In this document: piece by piece, positions 54,601 through 61,765 of the stretch
Layout of the letters: every line of letters starts with the position of its first letter
Numbering within the stretch: the first letter of the stretch is position 1
Assembly (NCBI RefSeq): GCF_030409805.1
Contig: NZ_JAUFQP010000016.1
Location: 1-64,000 of the forward strand
Origin: Algibacter miyuki
Lineage (GTDB): Bacteria > Bacteroidota > Bacteroidia > Flavobacteriales > Flavobacteriaceae
Length of the DNA: 64,000 bases
Direction of reading: 5' to 3'
Made by a program: the position numbers and the translations under genes
Notes under the pieces: model-generated
Databases searched by the model: none
Told to the model about the DNA's origin: nothing
What the model saw: the letters and a program-made list of their open reading frames with translations, nothing else

Positions 54601-57600
54601 AGTGATCCTTGCGAACAAACAGTAACCATTACTGATGCACAAGCTCCAGTAATTACATGTCCTACGGATATAGCTTTAGATGCAGATGTTGATGCTTGTG
54701 AAAACACAAACGTTACTATTACAGAACCTACTGCTACTGATAACTGTGCAACAACATTTACTTATACAGGAACACGTTCTGATAATTTAGCATTAAACGC
54801 TCCTTACCCTGTTGGTGTAACAACTATTACTTGGATAGCTAATGATGGAACAAATGATAGTGATCCTTGCGAACAAACAGTAACCATTACTGATGCACAA
54901 GCTCCAGTAATTACATGTCCTACGGATATAGCTTTAGATGCAGATGTTGATGCTTGTGAAAACACAAACGTTACTATTACAGAGCCTACTGCTACTGATA
55001 ACTGTGCAACAACATTTACTTACACAGGAACACGTTCTGATAATTTAGCATTAAACGCTCCTTACCCAGTTGGTGTAACAACAATTACTTGGATTGCGAA
55101 TGATGGTACTAACGATAGTGCTCCTTGTGAACAAACAGTAACCATTACTGATGCACAAGCTCCGGTAATTACTTGCCCTGCGGATATTGCTTTAGATGCA
55201 GATGTTGATGCTTGTGAAAACACAAACGTTACTATTACAGAGCCTACTGCTACTGATAACTGTGCAACAACATTTATTTACACAGGAATTCGTTCTGATA
55301 ATTTAGCATTAAACGCTCCTTACCCTGTTGGTGTAACAACTATTACTTGGATAGCTAATGATGGAACAAATGATAGTGATCCTTGCGAACAAACAGTAAC
55401 CATTACTGATGCAGAAATCCCAGTGATTTTATGTCCAACGGATATTCAATTAAATGCTACTGCATGTGATAATCCTAATGTAACCATAACAGAGCCAACC
55501 GCTACTGATAACTGTGCAACAACATTTACTTTTACAGGAACACGTTCTGATAATCTTGAATTAAATGACGCATATCCTGTAGGTGTAACAACCATCACAT
55601 GGATCGCAAATGATGGTCTAAATGATAGTGAACCGTGTGAACAAACAATAACCATTATCGATTCAGATATTCCAGTGATAACATGTCCTGCTAATATTGA
55701 ACTTGAGGCAGATGCCAACTTATGTGAAGCAACAAACGTAACTATAGAAGAGCCTACTGCTACTGATAATTGTTCAATAACATACTCAGCAACACGTTCG
55801 GACGGTTTAGAATTAACAGCTCCTTATCCTGTTGGTGTAACAACTATTACTTGGGTCGCTAATGATGGAACTAATGATAGTGAATCTTGCGATCAAACAG
55901 TAACTATTACTGATACACAAGTACCAGTAATTACTTGCCCTGATAACATTATTCGAGACGCAGATATTGACACCTGTGAAAATGCTAATATTACTATTAC
56001 AGATCCTGCTGCAACAGATAACTGTGCAACAATATTTACTTTTACAGCAACACGTTCTGATAATCTTGAATTAACAGCTCCTTATCCTGTTGGAACAACA
56101 ACCATTACATGGATAGCGAATGATGGAAACAACAATGACAGCGATCCTTGTTTCCAAACAGTAACAATTAACGATGTACAAAAACCTGTAATAACTTGCC
56201 CTAGCCCAATTGATTTAGAGCTAGATGCCAACACCTGTGAGTATGCTAATGTTAGCATTATAGAGCCTACAGCAACCGATAATTGTGCCGTTGCATTTAA
56301 CTTTACTGCAACACGTAGTGATGGATTAGCGTTAAACGCATCTTACCCTATTGGAACAACAACCATTACTTGGATAGCCAACGATGGTTCTAACGATAGT
56401 GATCCATGTGATCAGACCGTTACAATTTCAGATGGAAATGCACCACAAATTACATGTCCTGCAGATGTAGATGTTTTTGTAGATGCTGATTCTTGTGCTG
56501 CAACAAACGTAGATCTTGGTACACTAGATGCAATAGATTGTACTTCTGTTACCATCAATAACGACGCTCCTCTTTCTTTCCCTGTTGGAGTAACTGTAGT
56601 AACTTGGACTGTGAAAGACGAAGCTGGAAACAGTTCAACATGTACACAAAATGTAACAGTAGTCGATAATATTTTCCCAACAATAACTTGTCCGGCTGAT
56701 ATTATTGTTAATGCTGATGAAGGTCAATGTACTGCTACCGGTGTAGATTTAGGGACACCAACTACAGATGACAACTGTGATAACTATACAATTACAAATA
56801 ATGCACTAGAACCTTATGCACTTGGTGAAACTATTATAACATGGACCATCACTGATAATTCAGGTAACCAAACAACATGTTTACAAAAAGTAACCGTTAA
56901 CGATGGTAACTTACCAGAAATAGTTTGCCCTGCTGATGTATCTACTTTTGTAGATGCCAACTCATGTAGTGCTACAAATGTAGAGCTAGGAACTTTAGAT
57001 GTAGAAGATTGTGGTAATGTTGAAATCACAAATGATGCGCCTGAAACATTTCCTATTGGAGAAACCACAGTAACATGGACTGTAACAGACGAAGCGGATA
57101 ACGAAACAACTTGTACTCAAAAAGTCACAATTATTGATAATATCCCTCCTACGTTTGTAGAGGCGCTTCCTTCGGAAACCTTAACCGTAGAATGTACTAA
57201 TGTTCCAGAACCTTTAGTGTTTACAGGAATCGACAATTGCGAAACACCAACATTAACCTTTAACGAAGTAAAAACGGAAGGATCTTGTCCTTCAAACTAT
57301 ACTTTAGTTAGAACGTACATTGTTACAGACAAAGCTGGAAACTTTAATAATTTTGTTCAAACGATAACAGTTCAAGATACAACACCGCCTACATTTACAG
57401 GGACATTACCAAGCCCTAATTTAGTAGTTGAGTGCGATGCCGTTCCTACAGCTCCATTTGTAGCTGCTGAAGATTCATGTGGTTCTGGTTTAGCAACTGT
57501 AACCGTGGAAGATATTATCACTTATGGAACTTGCGATTCAAACTATACTATTTCAAGAATTTGGACTGCAGAAGACGAATGTGAAAACAAAACATCTTAC

Positions 57601-58740
57601 ACCCAGATCATATCTGTTCAGGATACTACCAAACCAGTATTCGATGGTACGTTACCACTAGCCAATATCACTGTAGAGTGTGATGCTATTCCAAATGCAG
57701 CAACTTTAACTGCTACCGATAACTGTGGAACTGCCACTGTAACGGTTAACGATGTAACAACGGCTGGCGATTGCCCTTCTAATTATACAATAACAAGAAC
57801 ATGGACAGCAACCGATGCTTGTGGCTTAACGGCAGAATATGCTCAAATAATTAATGTAGTCGATACGACAGCTCCAACACCATCAACAACTTTTGACAGT
57901 GTGCTTAATGTAAGTTGTACTGAAATACCAGAAATACCAACAGTAGCTTTTACTGATAATTGTTCAACAAACATTACTGTTGAATTTAATGAAGTTAATG
58001 GATTTGATAAAGCAAATTTAATCGATTATCAAATTGTAAGAACTTGGAAAGTTACTGATGAATGTAATAATACAGCGAGTTACACACAAACATTAAATGT
58101 AGCATTAGATGAAATATTTAGTGATGTTGTAGCGGAAGATTGGTGTTATAAAGAAGGAGTTCAAGACCTTAATCAATACCTTTTAGATACGTTAGATACT
58201 GATGGTGTTTGGGAAATGATTGAAGGTGATACTAAAGCGACATTAACTAACAATGTTTTTGATCCATCAACATTAGAATTAAGTGCTGAATTTTTACCTA
58301 ACGATGGTGGTATCGATTATTTATTTAGATATACAACCACAGATAATGGATGTATCAGTGTAACTGAAGTTGCTATGAATGTTCACGCCGATTGTGATGT
58401 TTTACCATGTGGCGAAAGTGATATTTCAATTTCAACAGCAATTACTCCAAATGGAGATGGTATTAACGATACTTTTGATATTGCAGGAATCGATTTATGT
58501 GGCTTCGTTGCCAGTATAAAAATATTCAACCGTTGGGGTGCTGTAGTTTATGAATCTGAGAACTACACACTAGGTAGTATGGCAACAACAGGAGCTCAAG
58601 GTGACTGGAGTGGCCACGCACCAAGATCTGCAGTTGGAAACAACGGTAAATTACCAAACGGAACGTATTACTATATCATTCAACTAAAAGATAGTGGATT
58701 AAGTCCTTTAACAGGCCCTATATATTTAGGAACCAAATAA
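48607..58740 (+). CDS. Giant HYR-repeat surface protein with type IX secretion (type B / gliding) C-terminal domain
   Basis: The protein has 3377 residues. A signal peptide (MMLFLVLLFSTIHSNYGQ, about 18-35) is followed by an N-terminal globular part (to about 400; ECSNIIFAGLYWTGR, WGLVVVYENSKMKWRSVSVFDGYAH) and a DUF11-like segment (about 402-520). Some 26 HYR (hyalin-type Ig-like) modules cover about 658-2846, each with ITCP...C...DNC...W...C..T spacing. Residues 745-1088 and 1326-2271 hold 4 and 11 almost identical 86-residue units. Four non-HYR repeats follow (about 2847-3170). The tail (from about 3268) has SISTAITPNGDGINDTF and IKIFNRWGAVVYES, the CHU_C/TIGR04131 gliding-motility sorting domain used by SprB-like adhesins. 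Secretion would be through the T9SS, aided by the adjacent PorP/SprF gene. Confidence 0.93.
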   Translation: MKKNYNKQSSVKTTSFKMMLFLVLLFSTIHSNYGQNIDFTNRESSYTIQGDFTMIGNTNLTLVNYADNKNNNADMEYIDVDTDDNTINSSSSILEFSTENQADPECSNIIFAGLYWTGRAAPDGIDANDDNDFNSNTFSVDLGNGETKILDKTKVLIKGPDAADYVSVQATDIKFPNGTNNNMYAAFADVTNIITDHGGSGEYFVADIATVEGNGGNIGYSGGWGLVVVYENSKMKWRSVSVFDGYAHMASGVAEQFIDVTGFKAVEDGAVNIKLGVMAGEGDVSVSGDRFAIVEPNGNDVAGIPSTLLDNTYLNLSHTGNSQDNFFNSSVLTHNGATGKRNPELTNNTGVDIAMFNIPNTGNTIIANKQNYTRFKYNSTQDAYLVFNVTFAVDAYIPEIEGVLTVTSLNNGTPSDVNTSLAPSQSANYEVEIKNTGTEATDNTTLVIPLPETIDIDELTVLTTTDPSVTGGTPYVIDKVNRELVWNIGTLPAPIDSSDVLATISFELTVTTDCNVLRDEDLNENVSVNGRISGVGAVSGADFSRVLIQGYDSDDCVGQPIPAPINIPIVYEDYVNSPPTGTAPGTVNILCNADIPAVDLTSVTNLADNSGITPVVTHDGDVSDGGSPIETITRTYNITDDCGNVTQVTQEIIIEDTVPPTITCPADITGNASSGTCDSVVTITEPTATDNCITTVTFTGTRDDGLALTDAYPVGTTTITWIANDGTNDSDSCEQKVIITDTEVPVITCPTDIALDADVDACENTNVTIIEPTATDNCATTFTYTGTRSDNLALNAAYPVGVTTITWIANDGTNDSAPCEQTVTITDAQAPVITCPANIALDADVDACESTNVTITEPTATDNCATSFTYTGTRSDNLALNAPYPVGVTTITWIANDGTNDSDPCEQTVTITDAQAPVITCPADIALDADVDACENTNVTIIEPSATDNCATSFTYTGTRSDNLALNAPYPVGVTTITWIANDGTNDSDPCEQTVTITDAQAPIITCPADIALDADVDACENTNVTITEPTATDNCATTFTYTGTRSDNLALNAPYPVGVTTITWIANDGTNDSAPCEQTVTITDAQAPVITCPADIERPADEDLCSAVITDIGTPVTSDNCGIQSVENDAPPRYILGENIVTWTVIDTAGNQTQCEQTITITDGNKPEIECPEDITVPVNSDSCVATNVYLGSISVGDCTDVDITNDSPDSFPIGTTVVTWTVTDEANNITNCTQNVTVTDQTNPIALCKAFTAELGADGTVSITVDNIDNGSTDNCNIASITLDKTNFSCDDLGDNTVALTVTDDAGNNAICTATVTVVDLIAPVITCPADIALDADVDACENTNVTITEPTATDNCATTFTYTGTRSDNLALNAPYPVGVTTITWIANDGTNDSAPCEQTVTITDAQAPIITCPSDIALDADVDACENTNVTITEPTATDNCATTFTYTGTRSDNLALNAAYPVGVTTITWVANDGTNDSAPCEQTITITDAQAPVITCPADIALDADVDACENTNVTITEPTATDNCATTFTYTGTRSDNLALNAPYPVGVTTITWIANDGMNDSDPCEQTVTITDAQAPVITCPADIALDADVDACENTNVTITEPTATDNCATTFTYTGTRSDNLALNAPYPVGVTTITWIANDGTNDSAPCEQTVTITDAQAPVITCPADIALDADVDACENTNVTITEPTATDNCATTFTYTGTRSDNLALNAPYLVGVTTITWIANDGTNDSAPCEQTVTITDAQAPIITCPVDIALDADVDACENTNVTITEPTATDNCATTFTYTGTRSDNLALNAPYPVGVTTITWIANDGTNDSAPCEQTVTITDAQAPVITCPADIALDADVDACENTNVTITEPTATDNCATTFTYTGTRSDNLALNAPYPVGVTTITWIANDGTNDSAPCEQTVTITDAQAPVITCPADIALDADVDACENTNVTITEPTATDNCATTFIYTGIRSDNLALNAPYPVGVTTITWIANDGTNDSDPCEQTVTITDAQAPVITCPTDIALDADVDACENTNVTITEPTATDNCATTFTYTGTRSDNLALNAPYPVGVTTITWIANDGTNDSDPCEQTVTITDAQAPVITCPTDIALDADVDACENTNVTITEPTATDNCATTFTYTGTRSDNLALNAPYPVGVTTITWIANDGTNDSAPCEQTVTITDAQAPVITCPADIALDADVDACENTNVTITEPTATDNCATTFIYTGIRSDNLALNAPYPVGVTTITWIANDGTNDSDPCEQTVTITDAEIPVILCPTDIQLNATACDNPNVTITEPTATDNCATTFTFTGTRSDNLELNDAYPVGVTTITWIANDGLNDSEPCEQTITIIDSDIPVITCPANIELEADANLCEATNVTIEEPTATDNCSITYSATRSDGLELTAPYPVGVTTITWVANDGTNDSESCDQTVTITDTQVPVITCPDNIIRDADIDTCENANITITDPAATDNCATIFTFTATRSDNLELTAPYPVGTTTITWIANDGNNNDSDPCFQTVTINDVQKPVITCPSPIDLELDANTCEYANVSIIEPTATDNCAVAFNFTATRSDGLALNASYPIGTTTITWIANDGSNDSDPCDQTVTISDGNAPQITCPADVDVFVDADSCAATNVDLGTLDAIDCTSVTINNDAPLSFPVGVTVVTWTVKDEAGNSSTCTQNVTVVDNIFPTITCPADIIVNADEGQCTATGVDLGTPTTDDNCDNYTITNNALEPYALGETIITWTITDNSGNQTTCLQKVTVNDGNLPEIVCPADVSTFVDANSCSATNVELGTLDVEDCGNVEITNDAPETFPIGETTVTWTVTDEADNETTCTQKVTIIDNIPPTFVEALPSETLTVECTNVPEPLVFTGIDNCETPTLTFNEVKTEGSCPSNYTLVRTYIVTDKAGNFNNFVQTITVQDTTPPTFTGTLPSPNLVVECDAVPTAPFVAAEDSCGSGLATVTVEDIITYGTCDSNYTISRIWTAEDECENKTSYTQIISVQDTTKPVFDGTLPLANITVECDAIPNAATLTATDNCGTATVTVNDVTTAGDCPSNYTITRTWTATDACGLTAEYAQIINVVDTTAPTPSTTFDSVLNVSCTEIPEIPTVAFTDNCSTNITVEFNEVNGFDKANLIDYQIVRTWKVTDECNNTASYTQTLNVALDEIFSDVVAEDWCYKEGVQDLNQYLLDTLDTDGVWEMIEGDTKATLTNNVFDPSTLELSAEFLPNDGGIDYLFRYTTTDNGCISVTEVAMNVHADCDVLPCGESDISISTAITPNGDGINDTFDIAGIDLCGFVASIKIFNRWGAVVYESENYTLGSMATTGAQGDWSGHAPRSAVGNNGKLPNGTYYYIIQLKDSGLSPLTGPIYLGTK
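50839..51870 (+). repeat. Block A: four 258-bp tandem repeats
   Basis: Four consecutive in-frame units of 258 bp (86 residues) nearly identical in DNA and protein. Each has AGCTTTAGA/ALDADVDAC and ACTTGGATAGC-like conserved strings and differs mainly at synonymous sites, at Ala/Asp in the NDS(A/D)PCEQ position and at Ser/Thr. Confidence 0.95.
52582..55419 (+). repeat. Block B: eleven 258-bp tandem repeats
   Basis: Eleven consecutive in-frame 258-bp units (2838 bp). Units share variants in patterns that imply multi-unit duplication. FIYTGIRSD occurs in units 8 and 11, PTDI in units 9 and 10, and two 516-bp pairs (about 53340-53855 and 53856-54371) are closely alike. Confidence 0.95.
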
Positions 58741-58751
58741 TATATTAACCT

Positions 58752-59678
58752 ATGAAATTTTTTAAACAAAACATACTCGCAATTGCATTGCTAAGCTGTA
58801 CGGTTGGAGTTGCGCAACAATTACCGCAATTCACGCAGTATATGTACAATACAATAGCTATAAATCCAGCTTACGCAGGTAGCCGTGAAGCATTAAGCGT
58901 TGTTGGATTACACAGAAGCCAATGGGTTGGTTTTAAAGGAGGTCCAATAACACAAACACTATCTATACATACACCTTTAAGGAACGATCGTATTGGATTA
59001 GGATTATCTTTCATGGAAGATGATTTAGGTCCGCAAAACTTCTCTTATCTATATGCCGATTTTTCATACTCTATTCCTACTGGAAAAGATGGTAAATTAT
59101 CATTTGGTGTAAAAGGTGGTTTTACTCAATTTAGTTTTGATACCGATTTCCGATTAGACAGTTCAAACCTAACCGATCCTTTAATTTATGGAACCGAAGA
59201 CCGTTGGACTCCAAATATTGGTGCTGGTGTTTATTGGAGTACAAATCGTCTTTATGTAGGTTTATCAGCTCCAAGAATATTGAATAACGATATTAACAAT
59301 GGAAATGATTTCGAAGCCCTAGAACGTATCAGTTATTATTTCACAGCAGGTGTTGTTTTAGATATCAGTGAAGACTTCAAACTAAAACCAGCGGCTTTAA
59401 TTAAAGCAACAAATGGAGCTCCTGTGTCTTACGATTTAACTGCAAATTTTCTTTACAAAGAAAAAATATGGTTAGGTGGTTCATACAGAATAAACGAGCA
59501 AACAGCAGCCATTGGTGGTATTGCAGATTTTCAGGTCTCTAGACAATTACGTCTAGGTTATGCTTATGAAAAACCTATTTCAGACATTGCACGTTATACA
59601 AGCGGAACACATGAAGTACTATTAATTTACGAATTCAAATTCTTGAGTTCTAAATTAAAATCACCAAGATATTTCTAA
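58752..59678 (+). CDS. PorP/SprF-family type IX secretion membrane protein
   Basis: The protein has 308 residues. The signal (NILAIALLSCTVGVAQ) precedes a PorP/SprF motif set: LPQFTQYMYNTIAINPAYAGSREALSVVGLHRSQWVGFKGGPITQTLSIHTPL, GLGLSFMEDDLGPQNFSYLYADFSYSI, and GGIADFQVSRQLRLGYAYEKPISDIARYTSGTHEVLLIYEF at the C-terminal strands. SprF-like proteins are needed for secretion or attachment of adhesins with type B C-terminal domains, and their genes lie beside them. The start is 11 nt after the giant protein stop, so this is most likely its dedicated partner. Confidence 0.95.
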   Translation: MKFFKQNILAIALLSCTVGVAQQLPQFTQYMYNTIAINPAYAGSREALSVVGLHRSQWVGFKGGPITQTLSIHTPLRNDRIGLGLSFMEDDLGPQNFSYLYADFSYSIPTGKDGKLSFGVKGGFTQFSFDTDFRLDSSNLTDPLIYGTEDRWTPNIGAGVYWSTNRLYVGLSAPRILNNDINNGNDFEALERISYYFTAGVVLDISEDFKLKPAALIKATNGAPVSYDLTANFLYKEKIWLGGSYRINEQTAAIGGIADFQVSRQLRLGYAYEKPISDIARYTSGTHEVLLIYEFKFLSSKLKSPRYF

Positions 59679-59773
59679 AATATTATTTTAAACGAAACTT
59701 TAAATGTTTCACTATTATCCTAAATTTAGAAGTAACAAAATAGATTAAAACAAACTAAAAGACACCCTTTTTA

Positions 59774-61699
59774 ATGAAACTAAAGAATTACATACTGGTT
59801 TGTATAGCATTAATGTTAAGTATTACAGTCTTTGCTCAACAAGGAAAACAAAAAAGAGCAGATACCCTTTTTAATAAATTTTCATTTGTAAAAGCGGCCA
59901 AAGTTTATAGAGAGCTTATTCAAGATAACTATAATAGAGATTATGCCACAAGGCAATTAGCAGATTGCTATGCCCTACTTCGTGATCCTAGAAACGCGTC
60001 TCGATATTACAAAAGCGTTGTTAAGCAAGAAAATGTTCCTGTAGAATATTATTATAAATACGCACAATCTTTACGTGGTATGAAAAAATACGACGAATCT
60101 ACCAAGTGGCTCCAAACATTTAAAGACTCTGGAGGTGTAGTAAACTCTAACGATTTTTCTAAAGATTTAAATTTTATAACTAGCGTATTTAATGCAAAAC
60201 AACAGTATTTTTTAGATAAAGTTAGATTCAATTCTAAGTTTAGTGATTTTGGTGCTTTTGAAAAAGATGGACTTGTTTACTTTGCTTCATCTCGCGATGA
60301 AGGCGTTGCTATTAAACGTTTATATGGTTGGAATGAACAGCCTTTTTTAGATATTTATGTTGCCAAAGCAGGAACTCGACGTAACGTAAACCATACTTCG
60401 AAACTTAAAGGTGATGTGAATTCAATTTATCACGATGGTCCTGCCGTTATTACCAAAAATGGACAAACCATGTATTTTTCTAGAAACAACTACAAAGATC
60501 AAGTTGAAGGAAAAGACAATAAAGGGTTAACCAATATGAAGATTTACAGAGCAACTCTTCGTGATAGTATTTGGACCGATGTTGAAGATCTTTCAATCAA
60601 TAATGCGGATTTTTCTACGCAACACCCTGCTTTAAACAATGATGATACTGAATTATACTTCGCCTCTGATAGACCTGGTGGCTATGGTGGATCGGATATT
60701 TATGTTGTTGATATAAATGCTGATGGTACTTTAGGAGAACCAGAAAATTTGGGAGGAATTATAAACACTGAAGAAGCCGACGGTTTCCCTTTTATCAATA
60801 ATGAAGGCACCTTGTTTTTCTCTTCTGCTGGCCATGTCGGATTAGGCTTACTAGATGTTTTTGCCACAATTAAAGGTGAAGATGATAAAGCAGACGAAGT
60901 TGTTGATGTTATCAATCTAGGTGTACCAATAAACTCAAATAAAGACGATTTCTCTTTTACCATGAATCCTAATGGTATTACGGGGTATTTTGCTTCAAAT
61001 AGAACTGGTGGTCGTGGTGATGATGATATTTATGCCTACCACAGAAAACCTGTTCTCCATGTTGAAGGCGTAGTTACCGATGCTATTAATGCCAAACCTA
61101 TAGCAAACTCTACTATAGATTTAATTAATGATAAAGGCGAAAAAGTGGCATATATGCTCACCGATAAAAATGGTTACTATCAAATTAATATTGATCGGGA
61201 TCAAGACTATAAAATTGTTGCCAGCCAAGATAAATATATCGATGATTATAGAAACTTTACTTCTAAAGATTTGCAAACCGAGTTAACTTCTATTACAGCG
61301 AACTTACTTTTAAATCCAGTACCAGATGTGATTAAACTAGCCGAATTAAATACAATTTATTTTGACTTTGACAAGCATAATATCCGTCCGGATGCCGCTT
61401 TAGAATTAGATAAGATTGTAGATTTAATGTTGAATCAATACCCTGAAATGGTTATTCGTATAGAATCACATACCGATTCTAGAGGCGCATTATCATATAA
61501 TGATAAATTATCTATAGATAGAGCCAATTCAACCTATGAATACTTGGTTTCTAAAGGTGTTAAGGCCGAAAGAATAACAGAGCATGAAGGTTTTGGTGAA
61601 CGCCGATTAACTAATGGTTGTCAAGATGGCCAAAAATGTGAAGAAGAAGCACATCAATTAAACAGACGAACACAGTTTATTGTCATAAAAATGGAATAA
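59774..61699 (+). CDS. OmpA-family protein with PD40 repeats (copy 1)
   Basis: The protein has 641 residues. Signal NYILVCIALMLSITVFAQ. The N-terminus (about 25-140) has TPR-like helices (ADTLFNKFSFVKAAKVYRELI, DYATRQLADCYALLRD). WD40-like PD40 repeats follow (about 155-420; LYFASDRPGGYGGSDIYV, GYFASNRTGGRGDDDIYAY). A CarboxypepD_reg-like beta domain (about 430-500) precedes a C-terminal OmpA peptidoglycan-binding domain (about 530-641) with IYFDFDKHNIRPDAALEL and IESHTDSRGALSYNDKLSIDRANSTYEYL. It may anchor the secretion/adhesin machinery to the peptidoglycan, as suggested for PorE-like proteins. It is 95 nt after porP/sprF. Confidence 0.92.
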   Translation: MKLKNYILVCIALMLSITVFAQQGKQKRADTLFNKFSFVKAAKVYRELIQDNYNRDYATRQLADCYALLRDPRNASRYYKSVVKQENVPVEYYYKYAQSLRGMKKYDESTKWLQTFKDSGGVVNSNDFSKDLNFITSVFNAKQQYFLDKVRFNSKFSDFGAFEKDGLVYFASSRDEGVAIKRLYGWNEQPFLDIYVAKAGTRRNVNHTSKLKGDVNSIYHDGPAVITKNGQTMYFSRNNYKDQVEGKDNKGLTNMKIYRATLRDSIWTDVEDLSINNADFSTQHPALNNDDTELYFASDRPGGYGGSDIYVVDINADGTLGEPENLGGIINTEEADGFPFINNEGTLFFSSAGHVGLGLLDVFATIKGEDDKADEVVDVINLGVPINSNKDDFSFTMNPNGITGYFASNRTGGRGDDDIYAYHRKPVLHVEGVVTDAINAKPIANSTIDLINDKGEKVAYMLTDKNGYYQINIDRDQDYKIVASQDKYIDDYRNFTSKDLQTELTSITANLLLNPVPDVIKLAELNTIYFDFDKHNIRPDAALELDKIVDLMLNQYPEMVIRIESHTDSRGALSYNDKLSIDRANSTYEYLVSKGVKAERITEHEGFGERRLTNGCQDGQKCEEEAHQLNRRTQFIVIKME

Positions 61700-61765
61700 A
61701 GCAGGGTTAAAACTGCAAACATTAATAACCTACAATTATTATTTTTTTAATTAAACCAAGACCCC

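Noticed and set aside
50839..55419. Regular repeats that could look like a CRISPR or satellite array
   Set aside because: The period is 258 bp with no spacers, stays in frame, and encodes HYR domains inside one open protein.
51255..55718. Many minus-strand open frames of about 61-121 codons over the giant gene
   Set aside because: They recur with the 258-bp repeat period and only reflect the bias of the coding strand. They have no starts or motifs of their own.
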